This document shows positions 51,001 to 60,313 of a stretch of 64,000 bases of DNA, in pieces; the first letter of the stretch is position 1; each line of letters begins with the position of its first letter. A model generated the notes under the pieces. It was not told the origin of the DNA. It saw nothing but the letters and a program-made list of their open reading frames with translations, and did not search any database. The DNA is from Fratercula arctica (Eukaryota > Chordata > Aves > Charadriiformes > Alcidae), in NCBI GenBank assembly GCA_947846985.1, contig CANTUZ010000011.1:33103589-33167588 (forward strand), read 5' to 3'. The translations under genes and the position numbers were made by a program.

Positions 51001-53805
51001 TGCTAAGTGCAGCTACGATCCTTCAAAACACGAACTCACCGAGCAAGGGAGCAAAGACTTGATCTCAGCACTATCGTTTTTTGTGGTCACCCGTCTGCTG
51101 TCTCACCTCGCATTTTCAATTACATAGACTCAGCGGAAGCAGCAAGTATTCTATGCTACAAGCTTGAAAATGAGCAGGAAAAACTCTGTAATTGCCTCAA
51201 AAACAAAGGAGAGCTCCTATAAACAAAGTGACTCTTTAAAATTACTTTCCCTATAATTGCTTAAATGTAAATATATTTTTAGTGGAATGAAACTGAAGCA
51301 AAACGTTCCCATTTGAGGTTACCTCAAGAAAAGGCTCTGACTGACACTCCCCACACGCAAACCTGAACAAGCCGTTCCCTCCTGCACCCACCACTCAAAC
51401 GGGTGGCCAAGGTCTCTGGACTGAAGAGCTGGGGAGACCAGGTGTCACAGGAGGAGCTGGAATCCAGCTCTTTCTGAGAAGCGAGGAGGAGAACCTAGAC
51501 ACAGGACTAGTCAGAAATAAACTCTTTGTGAAGAGCCTAACATACGCAGAGGGCTGGCTGTGGTACTGTCAGTGGCGATTGTGCTGCCAGACTCTTCAGA
51601 AAATGGGCCCCCCAAAGTTTCTTAGATACTTCAGGGAGAGGAAGAGTTACCCAAAACCCTTGAGTTTCCCCCATAACTTTTAAACCTTGATAGCCTGCCG
51701 CCTTCTTGGGCCACTTCTGTATTTACTTCTTGTTCCACACCTTCCCCGGAGACTCACCCACACGACTGGCACAGCAGCTACATGAACTGACGCCTGCTCT
51801 CAGCTGAGTAGCTCAGACACTGGGTACGGCTTTGCTGCAGACTCCACACAGGTTAATTGCTTGAGTAGACACCCAGCTTCTCAGGCAGGTTCTGTAGTCC
51901 ATGCTGGCCTTGGCCTCCACGCTGCTTGACCGTGCCGGCAAGAAGAGCTGCATTGCAGGCGCGCCGAGCTTACACAGCCGGGAGGAGAACTGTACTGTGG
52001 GGGAGTGAACCCAGGCAGATACCACCACCACCACCAACCACCGCAGTAATGTCAGCATAATAAGAGTCACCCCCACAAACAGGTGGAGTCAGCCTGCTTC
52101 GTTTGCTCCGGAGCTCAGCTAGTGTTTCTGCAACTTGGCAGTTAGACGCTGTACTGGTGTCTGACCCAGAAATTATCACTTTACTCAAAGCCACAAAAGC
52201 GAGAGGTAGGTTTTGTTGTTCTTCTGTGACAACGGATGTTTTCAGAGCTGAAGCCCTATAGACACTGAGCCCAGTGTACCATGAGCCCCAGGTCTTCAAT
52301 AAAAGTTTTCTCTTGTTGATTGTATAAACAAGACTCACTTGCTAGGGGTCAACACAAGCACATTCCAGTGTGTTTCCATCACACAAACTCTTTGGGGTGT
52401 GCATCAAAAATATTTAGATTAAGTACTCCCATGATTTCTAGAGTTTACAAATACCACAGTGTTGACTGACCCCCAATTCTCTCCTCTGCTGTCACTGTAC
52501 AACATGAATGCAAAAGGCCTGGTCAACCAGCAAACAAAGAATACAGACTGGGAAAGTGCCAGGGAAATGAAAAGGGTTTATATTCTTTGTGAGAATGTTT
52601 GAGTCACTTGGCCTACTAAAAGTGTTTTGAGGTGCATTCACTGTTGATTGCATTTGTTTTCCAGGCTCACTGCCACTACATCACTGTGAAAAACTTTGCA
52701 GAAACTGTGGAAAAAATCGAGAGCAAGGCTGGCATCCAGAAGATTATGAAACATCTTTGCGACCTCTTTGCATTACATGGGATCTTCTCGAATGCAGGAT
52801 TCTTCTTGCATGACGGATACGTATCTGGAGCGCAAATGGACATGGCCACAGCATCATACCTGGACCTCCTGGCTATCATTCGGTGAGCTACCTTAGCATG
52901 AGGGCAGATACACAGCTATTCAGTTTGTCCTTGCAATAGATATAAAATGGTGCTGCTGTACCTATGGCAACATCTCCAAAGTCAATTCACCTCACTCGGG
53001 TTTTATTTTCATTGCCTGGCAGCACTAGAAATTGATTGAAACATCTACACAGAGCTCGTTTTCACAGCAAGACAGACCTAAGCGTCCAGCTCCTCTGCAA
53101 TCTCTAAATTAAAGTTCTGTAACATGAAATCTTAAATTATAGATCAGGAATTACCATTTGCAGTAGAGCAGAAGCAAGAAAACATGTAGTCAGAGCAGCA
53201 CTGGCAGGAGGCAGCCACAGCAACCGATCATACACTGCAAAATCTGCGTAACCCGCAGCTAATACAGCCCACTCTGTTGCCATGGCTGAGTTGCAACCAG
53301 AACCCAAACAATCCTGCCTACAGCTAGTTCAGATGCATCTGCTCGACACCATTTATTACTAACTGCGTGACTTCTGAGATATGATAAGGTTCTTTAACTT
53401 ACCACAACGCTTACAAAGGCTTTTCCACAAGGGGTTCATCTTTCACTACTCAGTGCTGTTTGTTAAGAACAGATTAACTTACGGTGCAGAGAAATGAGTT
53501 ATTACTGTATGTAAAATTCTACTGAAGCCACCTGGAGAGAAACAAGTACATGCCATAACCAAGAGCTGAACAGGACTGACCCAAACAGTGAGCGTTTTCA
53601 GAACTGATCACAGAATTCAAGTTAAGCGCTAAGCTTAACATAACATTTTCAAAAGCCTAACATGTTGTCATCTCTGAATTCACTGTGACGTCTCCAGGTT
53701 AGCCCATGCCTCGTTAACAGGATTCAAGAATGGAGTGGATATTTACCTAGGTAATTAAAGTCAGTTATTTACAATTAGGAGAAAGGATATCAACACTTCC
53801 CAGTC

Positions 53806-53842
<37 letters not shown>

Positions 53843-55794
53843 CCAAAAAAACCCCACACCAAACAAACAGCCTTTCCCTTTAAACCCCCAAACAGCCCTT
53901 CCCCAAAAAGGAACCGGTAGATGCAAATGCCAACATTTGAGCAAACCACTTTGCATCCCTGTACCTGAGGTGTGGTGCAGACGGCGCCACTTCCTACACC
54001 CAGGACGATGGGAGGACAAGGAAAAAGAAACCATCTCCCACTTAGAAGATGCCATCGTTACGTACTTGCCCTTACGCTCTCCTCTACTATCTGTAGGTGA
54101 CTGCTGTCAGATTGGCCCCTGGGCTAGATGGGCCCTTGGTGCGGTTCAGGGTTGCTTTGTTCTCACAGACACAAAGAGAGTAGAAGACCTTGACACTCCG
54201 TGATGAGGTAACAGAAATACTTAAGAGTAGATGGCAGCTGGAGATCAGCAAAGCACTTCACGTCAGTCCAACTACATTTTGTGAGACAAATACACGCACC
54301 ATAAGAAAAACAAAACAAAAAAACCCCGAAAGCCAAAAGCAAGAACTGGCAGAGACTGCTGAGAAAAAAACCTGACAGGAGATTGAGTTCTAAATTAGGG
54401 AATTAGGGACAGAGTCCAGGTGATTACAAGACCCTACAAATACTCATTCAACAATACAGACCACTCAGGGCATTAGTAGAACACGCCTCTGAGGAATCAA
54501 AACAAGCAGGATTTTCCCCTCAGTGTAGGCAAGGGGAAAAACCGGCACAAGCATTTTAGACTGAGGAACTCGGACAACGGACTTTCAAGTTTACTTTTGA
54601 CTTATTTTACTCCCTTACAAAGCAATACCTGCTTCAGTAACACAAATGTCATTCATCTGCTCCGTAGGAGGGATGCTGTTCCGCTAGTGGATGCTTTTGA
54701 CTTCACAGATAAGAGCCTGAATTCTGCGCTTGGCTGTTACAATGGACAAGTTTACCAACGGCTTTACGAGTGGGCGCGGAAGTCACCGACCAACAAGCAG
54801 GTGTGGATGCTGCGTTACAGTCAGGCAGCCTCTGCTCTGGCCAGAGCAGAAATTGCTTGCTTTTCTGTCAATAAAAGCAATACAGATAAAACCAAGAGGA
54901 ATAAGAGCATCTAATTATTAGTATCTCACTCTGAACAATGACCTGTGATATTCTAATCATGCCACCTGTAGTCTTAGCTCAGACATTTAACCTAACGATG
55001 AATTACAGCCCCCAGAGTAGCAACCTAGGAGCTGGACTGTCATGTGCCACCCATGTATTTTTGGTTTTTAAACTTATATCACTGGGGTAACATTGTACAA
55101 AATAAGCTAAAGCAAAAGTCAGTTTACATATTATAGAACAACACTAGATGGCTGCAAGAGCCACTAATTGCAAGGTATTTTCCATACACTGGTACTTTTA
55201 CTAGTGCAATACTTGATTTTTTTTTTAATAGTATGTTTAACCAGAAAGAGTGTAAATGTTAAACAAGGCAATTTCATCCTTCATGGTCTTTAGCACTTTA
55301 CTTTCACTTCTTAATTCATCCATATTGTGGAGTAATGTAAAATTCTGCACGATGCAAATAGCTATAGCTCTGTTTGAAAACTTATTTTGCCTTAAGTGAG
55401 ATTTTTACTGTGGTAATCAGCAACCTTTTGTAATTCTACAGCTGAACACAAAATTTGCCTTCAGCAAACATTCAAGTTCAAGCATATTTTCTGAAGTTAA
55501 AGACTATGCTGTTCCGTTTGGGATAAGTATTGTGCACTGGTTATGAAGGACAGCACATACTTTAGGGATTCTTGCATAGCTGAAATAGCTGGCTGTTTGA
55601 GTTTGGTTTTTTTTTTTTTTTAAATAGTCTAGCTTGCTATATTTCAGAGATCATTCCTAAGAAAAAAAAAATTATTGCCTTTTCCTCCTCCTTAATTACC
55701 ATTCATTCCCTTCCACATTCTTTTTGAACAGATAAGCCCAGCCTATGAGAAGTATTTGAAGCCACTTCTTCACAACACACTATCGAAATTATGA
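38885..55794 (+). CDS. ACOX2: ACOX2, peroxisomal branched-chain (bile-acid) acyl-CoA oxidase; 14 coding exons
   Basis: Join 38885-39044, 40219-40381, 42772-42923, 43440-43547, 43982-44101, 44568-44683, 45094-45266, 46384-46546, 47232-47422, 48570-48731, 49734-49839, 52665-52882, 54668-54800, 55732-55794. This gives 675 aa (human 681) with all junctions in frame and GT-AG. Family role: a flavoenzyme that desaturates CoA esters of 2-methyl-branched acids and C27 bile-acid intermediates in the peroxisome, passing electrons to oxygen to make hydrogen peroxide. The sequence shows an N-terminal helical domain (about 20-135), the flavin-domain motif TELGHG (154-159), WWPGD (190-194), GDIGPKM (239-245), ACGGHGYS (411-418), YEGEN with probable catalytic base Glu437 (by homology to ACOX1 Glu421), a C-terminal oxidase domain (about 480-660) and the C-terminal SKL targeting signal (673-675). 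The ATG has A at -3 and G at +4. ACOX2 is preferred over ACOX1 and ACOX3 by sequence and by its FAM107A-KCTD6 neighbours. Confidence 0.96.
40219..40381 (+). CDS. ACOX2: ACOX2 coding exon 2 (residues 54-108)
   Basis: The acceptor is GTTGCTTTGCAG. It encodes [17 protein letters not shown] and [15 protein letters not shown], ending YIYR with the Arg codon split AG|G. The donor is ACAG|GTGATT. Confidence 0.95.
41253..41268 (+). repeat. poly(A) run in ACOX2 intron
   Basis: Sixteen A bases within the 2.4-kb intron after coding exon 2. Other A-rich runs lie at 40,797-40,830, including (GAAA)n, and CA dinucleotide runs occur at 41,597-41,611 and 41,890-41,908 in the same intron. Confidence 0.85.
41887..41908 (+). 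repeat. (CA)n microsatellite in ACOX2 intron
   Basis: About nine CA units followed by a short A run. A shorter (AC)7 lies 290 bases upstream at 41,597-41,611. Confidence 0.85.
42772..42923 (+). CDS. ACOX2: ACOX2 coding exon 3 (residues 108-159)
   Basis: The acceptor is GTGCCTTCTCCGCAG. It encodes [14 protein letters not shown] through YAQTELGH plus one base of Gly159; TELGHG belongs to the flavin-binding middle domain. The donor is CACG|GTAAGG. Confidence 0.95.
43440..43547 (+). CDS. ACOX2: ACOX2 coding exon 4 (residues 159-195)
   Basis: The polypyrimidine tract is a long, nearly pure T run (43,411-43,435) ending TTTAAAG. It encodes [19 protein letters not shown] to KWWPGD and one base of Met195. 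WWPGD is a hallmark of acyl-CoA oxidases. The donor is GACA|GTAAGT. Confidence 0.95.
43982..44101 (+). CDS. ACOX2: ACOX2 coding exon 5 (residues 195-235)
   Basis: The acceptor is TTCTTCTTGCAG. It encodes [20 protein letters not shown] through [15 protein letters not shown], matching the second half of the middle domain. The donor is CCAG|GTAAGC. Confidence 0.95.
44568..44683 (+). CDS. ACOX2: ACOX2 coding exon 6 (residues 235-273)
   Basis: The acceptor is TCTCCCGCTGCAG. It encodes [19 protein letters not shown] and [14 protein letters not shown], highly conserved in acyl-CoA oxidases. It ends in phase 0 with donor GAG|GTATGT. Confidence 0.95.
45094..45266 (+). CDS. ACOX2: ACOX2 coding exon 7 (residues 274-331)
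   Basis: The acceptor is TTCTCTTCTCTAG. It encodes [18 protein letters not shown] to [15 protein letters not shown], then two bases of Gly331, with donor CTGG|GTAATG. QPDGTYV and RRQS are family-conserved. Confidence 0.95.
46384..46546 (+). CDS. ACOX2: ACOX2 coding exon 8 (residues 331-385)
   Basis: The acceptor is CGGTCTTCCAACAG. It encodes [20 protein letters not shown] to FDMLPE. The LDYQTQQ motif is diagnostic of acyl-CoA oxidases. The donor is GAG|GTGAGC. Confidence 0.95.
47232..47422 (+). CDS. ACOX2: ACOX2 coding exon 9 (residues 386-449), catalytic exon
   Basis: The acceptor lies after an ATTT repeat (TTATTTATTTATTTTTAAACAG). It encodes [33 protein letters not shown] and [15 protein letters not shown]. 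Glu437 in YEGEN corresponds to the catalytic base of the family. The donor is CCAG|GTAACA. Confidence 0.95.
48570..48731 (+). CDS. ACOX2: ACOX2 coding exon 10 (residues 449-503)
   Basis: The acceptor is CACCCTCTCCCCAG. It encodes [19 protein letters not shown] to [11 protein letters not shown]. It is a few residues shorter than the human counterpart in the variable linker after FLVKS. The donor is TCAG|GTCAGT. Confidence 0.94.
49305..49390. repeat. Possible ancient amniote repeat fragment in ACOX2 intron
   Basis: CAGTGCCAATGGGAGCAGG followed by ATTTGGATCCC resembles the CAATGGGAGCAGGATTTGG motif seen in an old interspersed repeat shared by birds and turtles. Recognition is by motif only. Confidence 0.3.
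49734..49839 (+). CDS. ACOX2: ACOX2 coding exon 11 (residues 503-538)
   Basis: The acceptor is TTTTCAATTTTCCAG. It encodes [20 protein letters not shown], then [15 protein letters not shown]. The donor AAG|GTTAGC is weaker than consensus, and the following intron is the longest of the gene (2.8 kb). Confidence 0.93.
52665..52882 (+). CDS. ACOX2: ACOX2 coding exon 12 (residues 539-611)
   Basis: The acceptor is GCATTTGTTTTCCAG. It encodes [39 protein letters not shown] and [16 protein letters not shown], the core of the C-terminal oxidase domain. The donor is TTCG|GTGAGC. Confidence 0.95.
53809..53841 (+). repeat. poly(A) tract, 33 bases, in ACOX2 intron
   Basis: The longest homopolymer in the window, in the intron before coding exon 13, followed by an A/C-rich patch. 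No retroposon body was recognised. Confidence 0.92.
54668..54800 (+). CDS. ACOX2: ACOX2 coding exon 13 (residues 611-655)
   Basis: The acceptor is CATCTGCTCCGTAG. It encodes [20 protein letters not shown] and [12 protein letters not shown] to KSPTNKQ. DAFDFTD and NSALG are strongly conserved in the family. The donor is CAG|GTGTGG. Confidence 0.95.
55732..55794 (+). CDS. ACOX2: ACOX2 last coding exon (residues 656-675), ends in SKL
   Basis: The acceptor is ATTCTTTTTGAACAG. The 20 residues [20 protein letters not shown] are followed by TGA. The final tripeptide SKL is the canonical peroxisomal targeting signal type 1, which the PEX5 receptor binds. Confidence 0.96.
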   Translation: MSPAYEKYLKPLLHNTLSKL

Positions 55795-56197
55795 AGACCG
55801 TGATCTAAGTGAAGGCCACACACTTCCTCCTGTTCTTTGTGCAGCAGTACATTTATGAAGCATCAGTAATGACTAATCAGAATTAATAATCGGTTGCTTA
55901 CTTGCCGTTGCAAGAAGTATGAAACAAGATTCTTAGCCAGCCATTTGCATTTAATCAGACAGAAGCCAAACTGCGCTGAGTGGTACCCGCTGCTATGAGG
56001 CAATCTAGTCAGAAATAGCCTAGGGTTTGCTGTTTTCTAACCTGGAGTGTCCTGATACCATCAAAACAATGCCATTTGGCTTTCCTATTCTTTTTCTAAA
56101 TCCACTATATGACAATTAAGGAAAAAAAGAAAAAACCCACACAAAAAACCCACACTATGAGCTCCCCCTCAGCATACTGTAACTGTATGGTGCCTTC

Positions 56198-56224
56198 AAA
56201 AAAAAAAAAAAAAAAAAAAAAAAA
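56198..56224 (+). repeat. poly(A) tract, 27 bases, inside the ACOX2 3' UTR
   Basis: An uninterrupted A run followed by ACCAACCAAACAACACAAAC-type low-complexity sequence. It could cause internal oligo-dT priming in cDNA data. Confidence 0.9.
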
Positions 56225-56532
56225 CGCAAAAACCAACCAAACAACACAAACACACCCCAAAAATCAAAAACAGAAAACCAACACTTCAATGAAAAACACA
56301 AGGAAGGTGAAATTACGCTCCTTAGTTTCTAGGAACAACTTGCTCTCTTACATCAAGAAGTATATTAGAAAGTACATCTGTTTGGACAGTTAAAATAGGT
56401 CTTAAATTGCTCAGCGGTGGAGTATTCCTGGCTAATGAAGATTCAGACAAAGTGATGCCAACCCCAGTCTGCAGAATTTACTTCCCCATCAATAGAGCTG
56501 CTCATACTGCCTTTCTATAAATCTTGGGCTCC

Positions 56533-56538
56533 AATAAA
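56533..56538 (+). terminator. ACOX2: AATAAA signal of ACOX2
   Basis: The first canonical AATAAA on the plus strand after the stop codon, followed within 30 bases by TGTATTATTTGG, a plausible downstream element. Confidence 0.6.
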
Positions 56539-56555
56539 GTGTATTATTTGGAATA

Positions 56556-57620
56556 TTGCTTCTCTAATTATTATACTTCATAATTATGGAAAGGGCAGGC
56601 TGATCCAGGCCAGTCATTAATTTGTAGTAAATGAAGTGTTGCGAAGAACATCTTGTGATTATAATTCAATGCCAGTTAACACAGATATTTCTTACCACGT
56701 GTTGCAGGAAGCAAACAACCGCTTTTCCTGAGCTTCATCAGTTCAGCTTTTCTTTCCCCTCTTATAGGGAGAATAAAGCTCTTGTTGTTTCTTATTACAA
56801 AAGTCAAAACCCCTACAGTGTATGAAAAGGGGGAGACAAAATACAACAAATACACCCCTGAGGGAGACCTGAGTGAGAGACGGGATGGAAAGCTCTCACC
56901 TTCAAGACCAGCAGCTACCATAGAAATCCAGATGCCGTGCTACATCCCCAGGGAGCTGTGGTCCACACAGCCCGGAGAGCAAAGCAGATGTGGTAAGGAA
57001 CACTTGCGACAAGAACTTCACGGGAGAATGCGATTCATTCATCAAAATGGCTATCAACTCTCCTACTCCCACCAGCGTTCAAGTTAGAGCGTAACCAGAA
57101 ATTCTATTAACTTTGACAAAATGCTGAAATGGCAGAAATGGCTAATCAAAATTTAATAAAACCACAGAGCTTGAGTGCCTTGACTTGAACATCACCAAGC
57201 GCTCACAACAACAGCACTCCACAGTTAAAATTATATATGTGAAGTCACTAGATAAATCACTGACAAACCAGATAATGCTACTTCATGGCTACAAACAAGC
57301 ATTTAGGCTCTGCGTTCCCTCCATCTCTATCCCTTTAGCCGGTACAAATACTTGCCATCCTTCTGTTAGTCATAATGCAGTTTTCAAAACACAAGCTTCT
57401 TCTATAATGAGGACAGTTGAACCAACTGATTAAGATAAAAAGGAACAAAGTACATTGTTAATGGAGGAGAATGGAGCCCTAGCAGAGCATCTGAACTACT
57501 CTGCAGAATGGAAAAACAGGTTTGGGGTGGGGTTTTTTGTTTGGTTGGTTTTGGGTTGGTTTTTTTTTTAAGTATCAGAGTTCTAGAAGACAAAAAAATA
57601 CAAAATAGTGTTCTGTATTT
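56556..57620. other. Short intergenic region between convergent ACOX2 and KCTD6
   Basis: AT-rich DNA with no supported exon. A G/T-rich low-complexity patch (TTGGTTGGTTTTGGGTTGG) lies near 57,540. The 3' ends of the two genes are only about 1 kb apart, so read-through transcripts could overlap. Confidence 0.5.
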
Positions 57621-57626
57621 CACATT

Positions 57627-57632
57627 TTTATT
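57627..57632 (-). terminator. KCTD6: Candidate AATAAA signal of KCTD6 (distal)
   Basis: TTTATT on the plus strand is AATAAA on the minus strand, about 700 bases after the stop. On the minus strand it is followed by a T-rich run (57,590-57,597). Confidence 0.35.
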
Positions 57633-57885
57633 AGCTTCTTGCTGGCAGGCATTACAATTGGAAATAATATTGCACCAGGCATTAAAAATATGAGTTCTAC
57701 CACAGGGACATTTTGCATTTAGAATCCAATATAAATATTTCTAATCTTATTTCCATGGCTACAGATAATATTTGGTTGCTTGATTTATATGCATAGAAAG
57801 AAACAGTTGTCATAACTGTAAGAAACTGTACTTATCAAGTACTTTTAAAGGGTGGTATTTGTTTTCCTAGAATATTACAATACTG

Positions 57886-57891
57886 TTTATT
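57886..57891 (-). terminator. KCTD6: Candidate AATAAA signal of KCTD6 (proximal)
   Basis: A minus-strand AATAAA about 435 bases after the stop codon. It could give a shorter 3' UTR. Choosing between the two signals needs transcript data. Confidence 0.3.
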
Positions 57892-58325
57892 GATTTAGAA
57901 ACTGAATTAGTCTACATGATAGCAGTTTTTCCCCAACTGCATCCTAAATTCTGTTTGTTTCTCGCTCCCAGTGTTGTAGCATTAGATGGATTAGAAACTG
58001 TTTAAACAGAGGTAATTTTAGCACTTTAAGTTGCATCAGAGAATTGTGTTAATGACACAAAATACTCTATTGTACTAATTCTTCGGACTCCCTCTTTCAA
58101 ACAAAAAGGTGTCTTGACTGAACAGGCACATGCATATTTTTTTTTCTGAACAGGACAAAAGGACAGAGCTGCTAGAGAACGAAACTCCTCCAGTCCTTAT
58201 TGATAAACAATAAATAGTCGTATAAAAAAAAGCCCACATTGTTGCTTTAGTCAAAATCCAGACTCTCTCAGGTTTACTGTCCAATTAAGTTGCTAATCAC
58301 TGAAGTGGCTCCTGTGGAGTCAGAA

Positions 58326-59012
58326 TCAGTCATCTGTTTTCCGTGCCAGTCTACAGAAAGTCCAGTTATGCTCCACTGTGTTTTCATTGGCACGCTCGCT
58401 CATATGATGGACTCTGGTATTCCTGATCGTGAAGCCTTGCTTTGTGATGTACTCCATCAGATGGACTCTGAGCGACACTTCCTGGTGGTAATCGCACGGC
58501 CCAAAAGTGAAGGAAACCTGGCAGTCCCTGGTGTCCATCATATGCTTATTCCACTTTGTGAAGTGGTTCGAAATGCCTTCCAGCAACGAATGGACTTTCG
58601 TGGTGATGGTGAGCTGCGTGATGATCACGGCCACCGGGTTGGAGTACTTGGAAAGCTTCCGGGTGCTGGACAGCTCCACCACCTCCTCGAAGGTATCCAC
58701 AGGATACAGCGGCTTGGGGTCATTAAGACACTGAATTAGTGGTTCAATCTGATAGAAGTCCGCTTCTTTCCGAAGTAGGTCGAACTCTTTGAAGTCCAGT
58801 GGCAAAGTGAGCTCTGAGGTCCTTAAAAAGTTAAGAACATAACGGAAAAGTGGTCCATCTCTGTCAATAAAGTAATTGCCCTGAGAGTCCCTGGCAGTGG
58901 GGAAGTCTCCCCTGAACATGGCCCCAAGCATTGAGTCAGGATATCTCGTTAGAGTTGTGAGGGATGTCGTATACATGTGTCCACCCACATTTAGCGTGAC
59001 TGGATCAGTCAT
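58326..59012 (-). CDS. KCTD6: KCTD6 main coding exon (residues 10-237)
   Basis: A single 687-base exon read on the minus strand from MTDPVTLNVGG to TGA. It holds the whole BTB domain and C-terminal domain without interruption. The acceptor on the minus strand is CTCTCTTTCTAG just before position 59,012. Nearly every residue matches the human protein as I know it. Confidence 0.97.
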   Translation of the reverse strand: MTDPVTLNVGGHMYTTSLTTLTRYPDSMLGAMFRGDFPTARDSQGNYFIDRDGPLFRYVLNFLRTSELTLPLDFKEFDLLRKEADFYQIEPLIQCLNDPKPLYPVDTFEEVVELSSTRKLSKYSNPVAVIITQLTITTKVHSLLEGISNHFTKWNKHMMDTRDCQVSFTFGPCDYHQEVSLRVHLMEYITKQGFTIRNTRVHHMSERANENTVEHNWTFCRLARKTDD

Positions 59013-60266
59013 CTAGAAAGAGAGAAATTGCAGAGTTTATCAAGCCACCCCAAGAAGATTCAGTCACCTCACTGACACATGGCGAATACTGTTTGACAAC
59101 TGCAGGCTCTGGAGAGAATCACATTTCTCCCATTTGGAGCCTTTAAGCGGTGTTTAAACCCGAACAAATACAAGCCACCTAGCAACAAGGCACAACTGGC
59201 AACTAGACAGGATGATACTTAACATTCAGAACACACGTTTCCAGAATGCTTTAGAAATCTTAACAACTGAGCTACTGTCACAGAAGTTTTGCATTTGGGC
59301 AACAAGTTTTTTTTTCCTCTTCTACAGATGGGGAAATGAGAACAGAGAGATTTCCTGAAGAACAAGTTAGTCTGAATGAGGCCCATCAGTGCTCCTTACT
59401 TTCACAATCTGTTTCTCATTCTAGAACAAAAAAAAAAAAAAAGAGAAGAGAGGGCGGGGTGGGGCGGGGAAATCAACCAAACAAGTCATAAGCCTCTCCC
59501 TCAAAAGAGGATGACAGCGCAAGTTTAGACACAGGACCAAGAGCTCACAATCAAAATAATCCATGCACTATTAAGAGGCATCATTAAAACAAGCAAAAAA
59601 AACACCAAGAAACTTTCAGCTTTTAACTCTAAAAAGAAATATTTATTAGCAAATTAGCATGCTGCATAGAAGAAGGGGGCAGAGCGCAAATCAGTCTGCA
59701 TCAGCTTCCAGATAGCACATGAGGAAGCAAGACAGAAAGGAACATAAATCCCATCTGGCCACCAACCCTAACAACCAGGACTGAGGCCAGCCAGAGAAGA
59801 GAGACATATGCATGGCAGCAGAATGTTTAGAGAAAGAGAAGAGGGGGAAAATCAGATGCATTTGTCTAGTTTGAAACAGGGTTTACAAGGAAAAATACTT
59901 ATCTTTATAAATAAAATTACAAAATCCTTAGAATTACGTGCAGGAAGCACAAACTACTCTCAGCCTTTTTGTTTTAGGAAAACGGTAACAGTGAGCTTAA
60001 GGTGCCAGTTAAGTCCTCACTGATTGTACCCAGGAAATATGAATCTGAGCTCGCTCTCCCCACAACCAGCATGCGAGGTGAAGCACTCCAGAGAATGTAA
60101 CCAAGCTGTCGTAACACGCAGTTTTTCTTACATGACTGAAGCTCTGGATCTACACAAGACATATCTGGAAGGATTCTTACTGCAGGATCCTGAAAGCCCT
60201 GTTGTACCGCACAGCGCACACTTACACAGGCTCACTTACCATATATCCCCAGTCTCCATTATCCAT
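58326..60266 (-). CDS. KCTD6: KCTD6, BTB-domain adaptor of Cullin-3 ubiquitin ligase; two coding exons
   Basis: Complement of join 58326-59012, 60240-60266 gives 237 aa, the human length. Family knowledge: KCTD6 has an N-terminal BTB/T1 domain that oligomerises and binds CUL3, recruiting substrates such as HDAC1 (dampening Hedgehog signalling) and small ankyrin-1. The first 9 residues, MDNGDWGYM, come from a 27-base coding segment. The BTB domain (about 12-112) starts TDPVTLNVGGHMYTTSL and includes FIDRDGPLFRYVLNFLRT. The C-terminal part holds ITKQGFTIRNTRVHHMS and ends CRLARKTDD. The splice joins GTAAGT and CTCTCTTTCTAG in phase 0. Starting at the second Met (59,012) would drop nine conserved residues, so the upstream ATG is preferred. 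It converges on ACOX2, as in human. The promoter is not in the window. Confidence 0.97.
59318..59400 (-). repeat. Possible MIR-like SINE remnant in KCTD6 intron
   Basis: TCTACAGATGGGGAAATGAG followed by AACAGAGAGATTTCCTGAAG resembles the reverse complement of the MIR core (ACAGATGGGGAAACTGAGGC, then AGAGAGGTTAAG). MIR-type relics exist in birds at low copy number. Identification is from memory of the consensus. Confidence 0.35.
60240..60266 (-). CDS. KCTD6: KCTD6 first coding segment (residues 1-9)
   Basis: Reads ATG then DNGDWGYM on the minus strand, followed at once by the donor GTAAGT. These nine residues match the start of human KCTD6 and are needed to reach 237 aa. They are too short to be found by open-frame length. 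Confidence 0.95.
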
Positions 60267-60313
60267 CTGTTCAATTACTTGAACTGTGGTATTCCAAGTT
60301 TAACAGAAGGCTG
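60267..60313 (-). other. KCTD6: KCTD6 5' UTR part of the first coding exon
   Basis: Upstream of the start codon on the minus strand the sequence reads back to CCTTTCAG, a possible acceptor ending at 60,314, with CAG three bases later as an alternative. The exon would then be about 74 bases, spliced from a non-coding exon beyond the window. Confidence 0.45.

Larger units (their letters stand above)
55795..56555 (+). other. ACOX2: ACOX2 3' untranslated region
   Basis: About 0.75 kb from the stop to just past AATAAA at 56,533. It includes a poly(A) tract (56,198-56,224) and a following CAAAC-rich low-complexity patch. The end is inferred from the signal. Confidence 0.55.
57610..58325 (-). other. 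KCTD6: KCTD6 3' untranslated region (end uncertain)
   Basis: AT-rich sequence downstream of the KCTD6 stop on the minus strand. Minus-strand AATAAA signals lie at 57,886-57,891 and 57,627-57,632. The true end may be at either, or further left. Confidence 0.45.

Noticed and set aside
58290..58739. Plus-strand open frame of 149 codons
   Set aside because: It is antisense to the KCTD6 coding exon, whose identity is certain.
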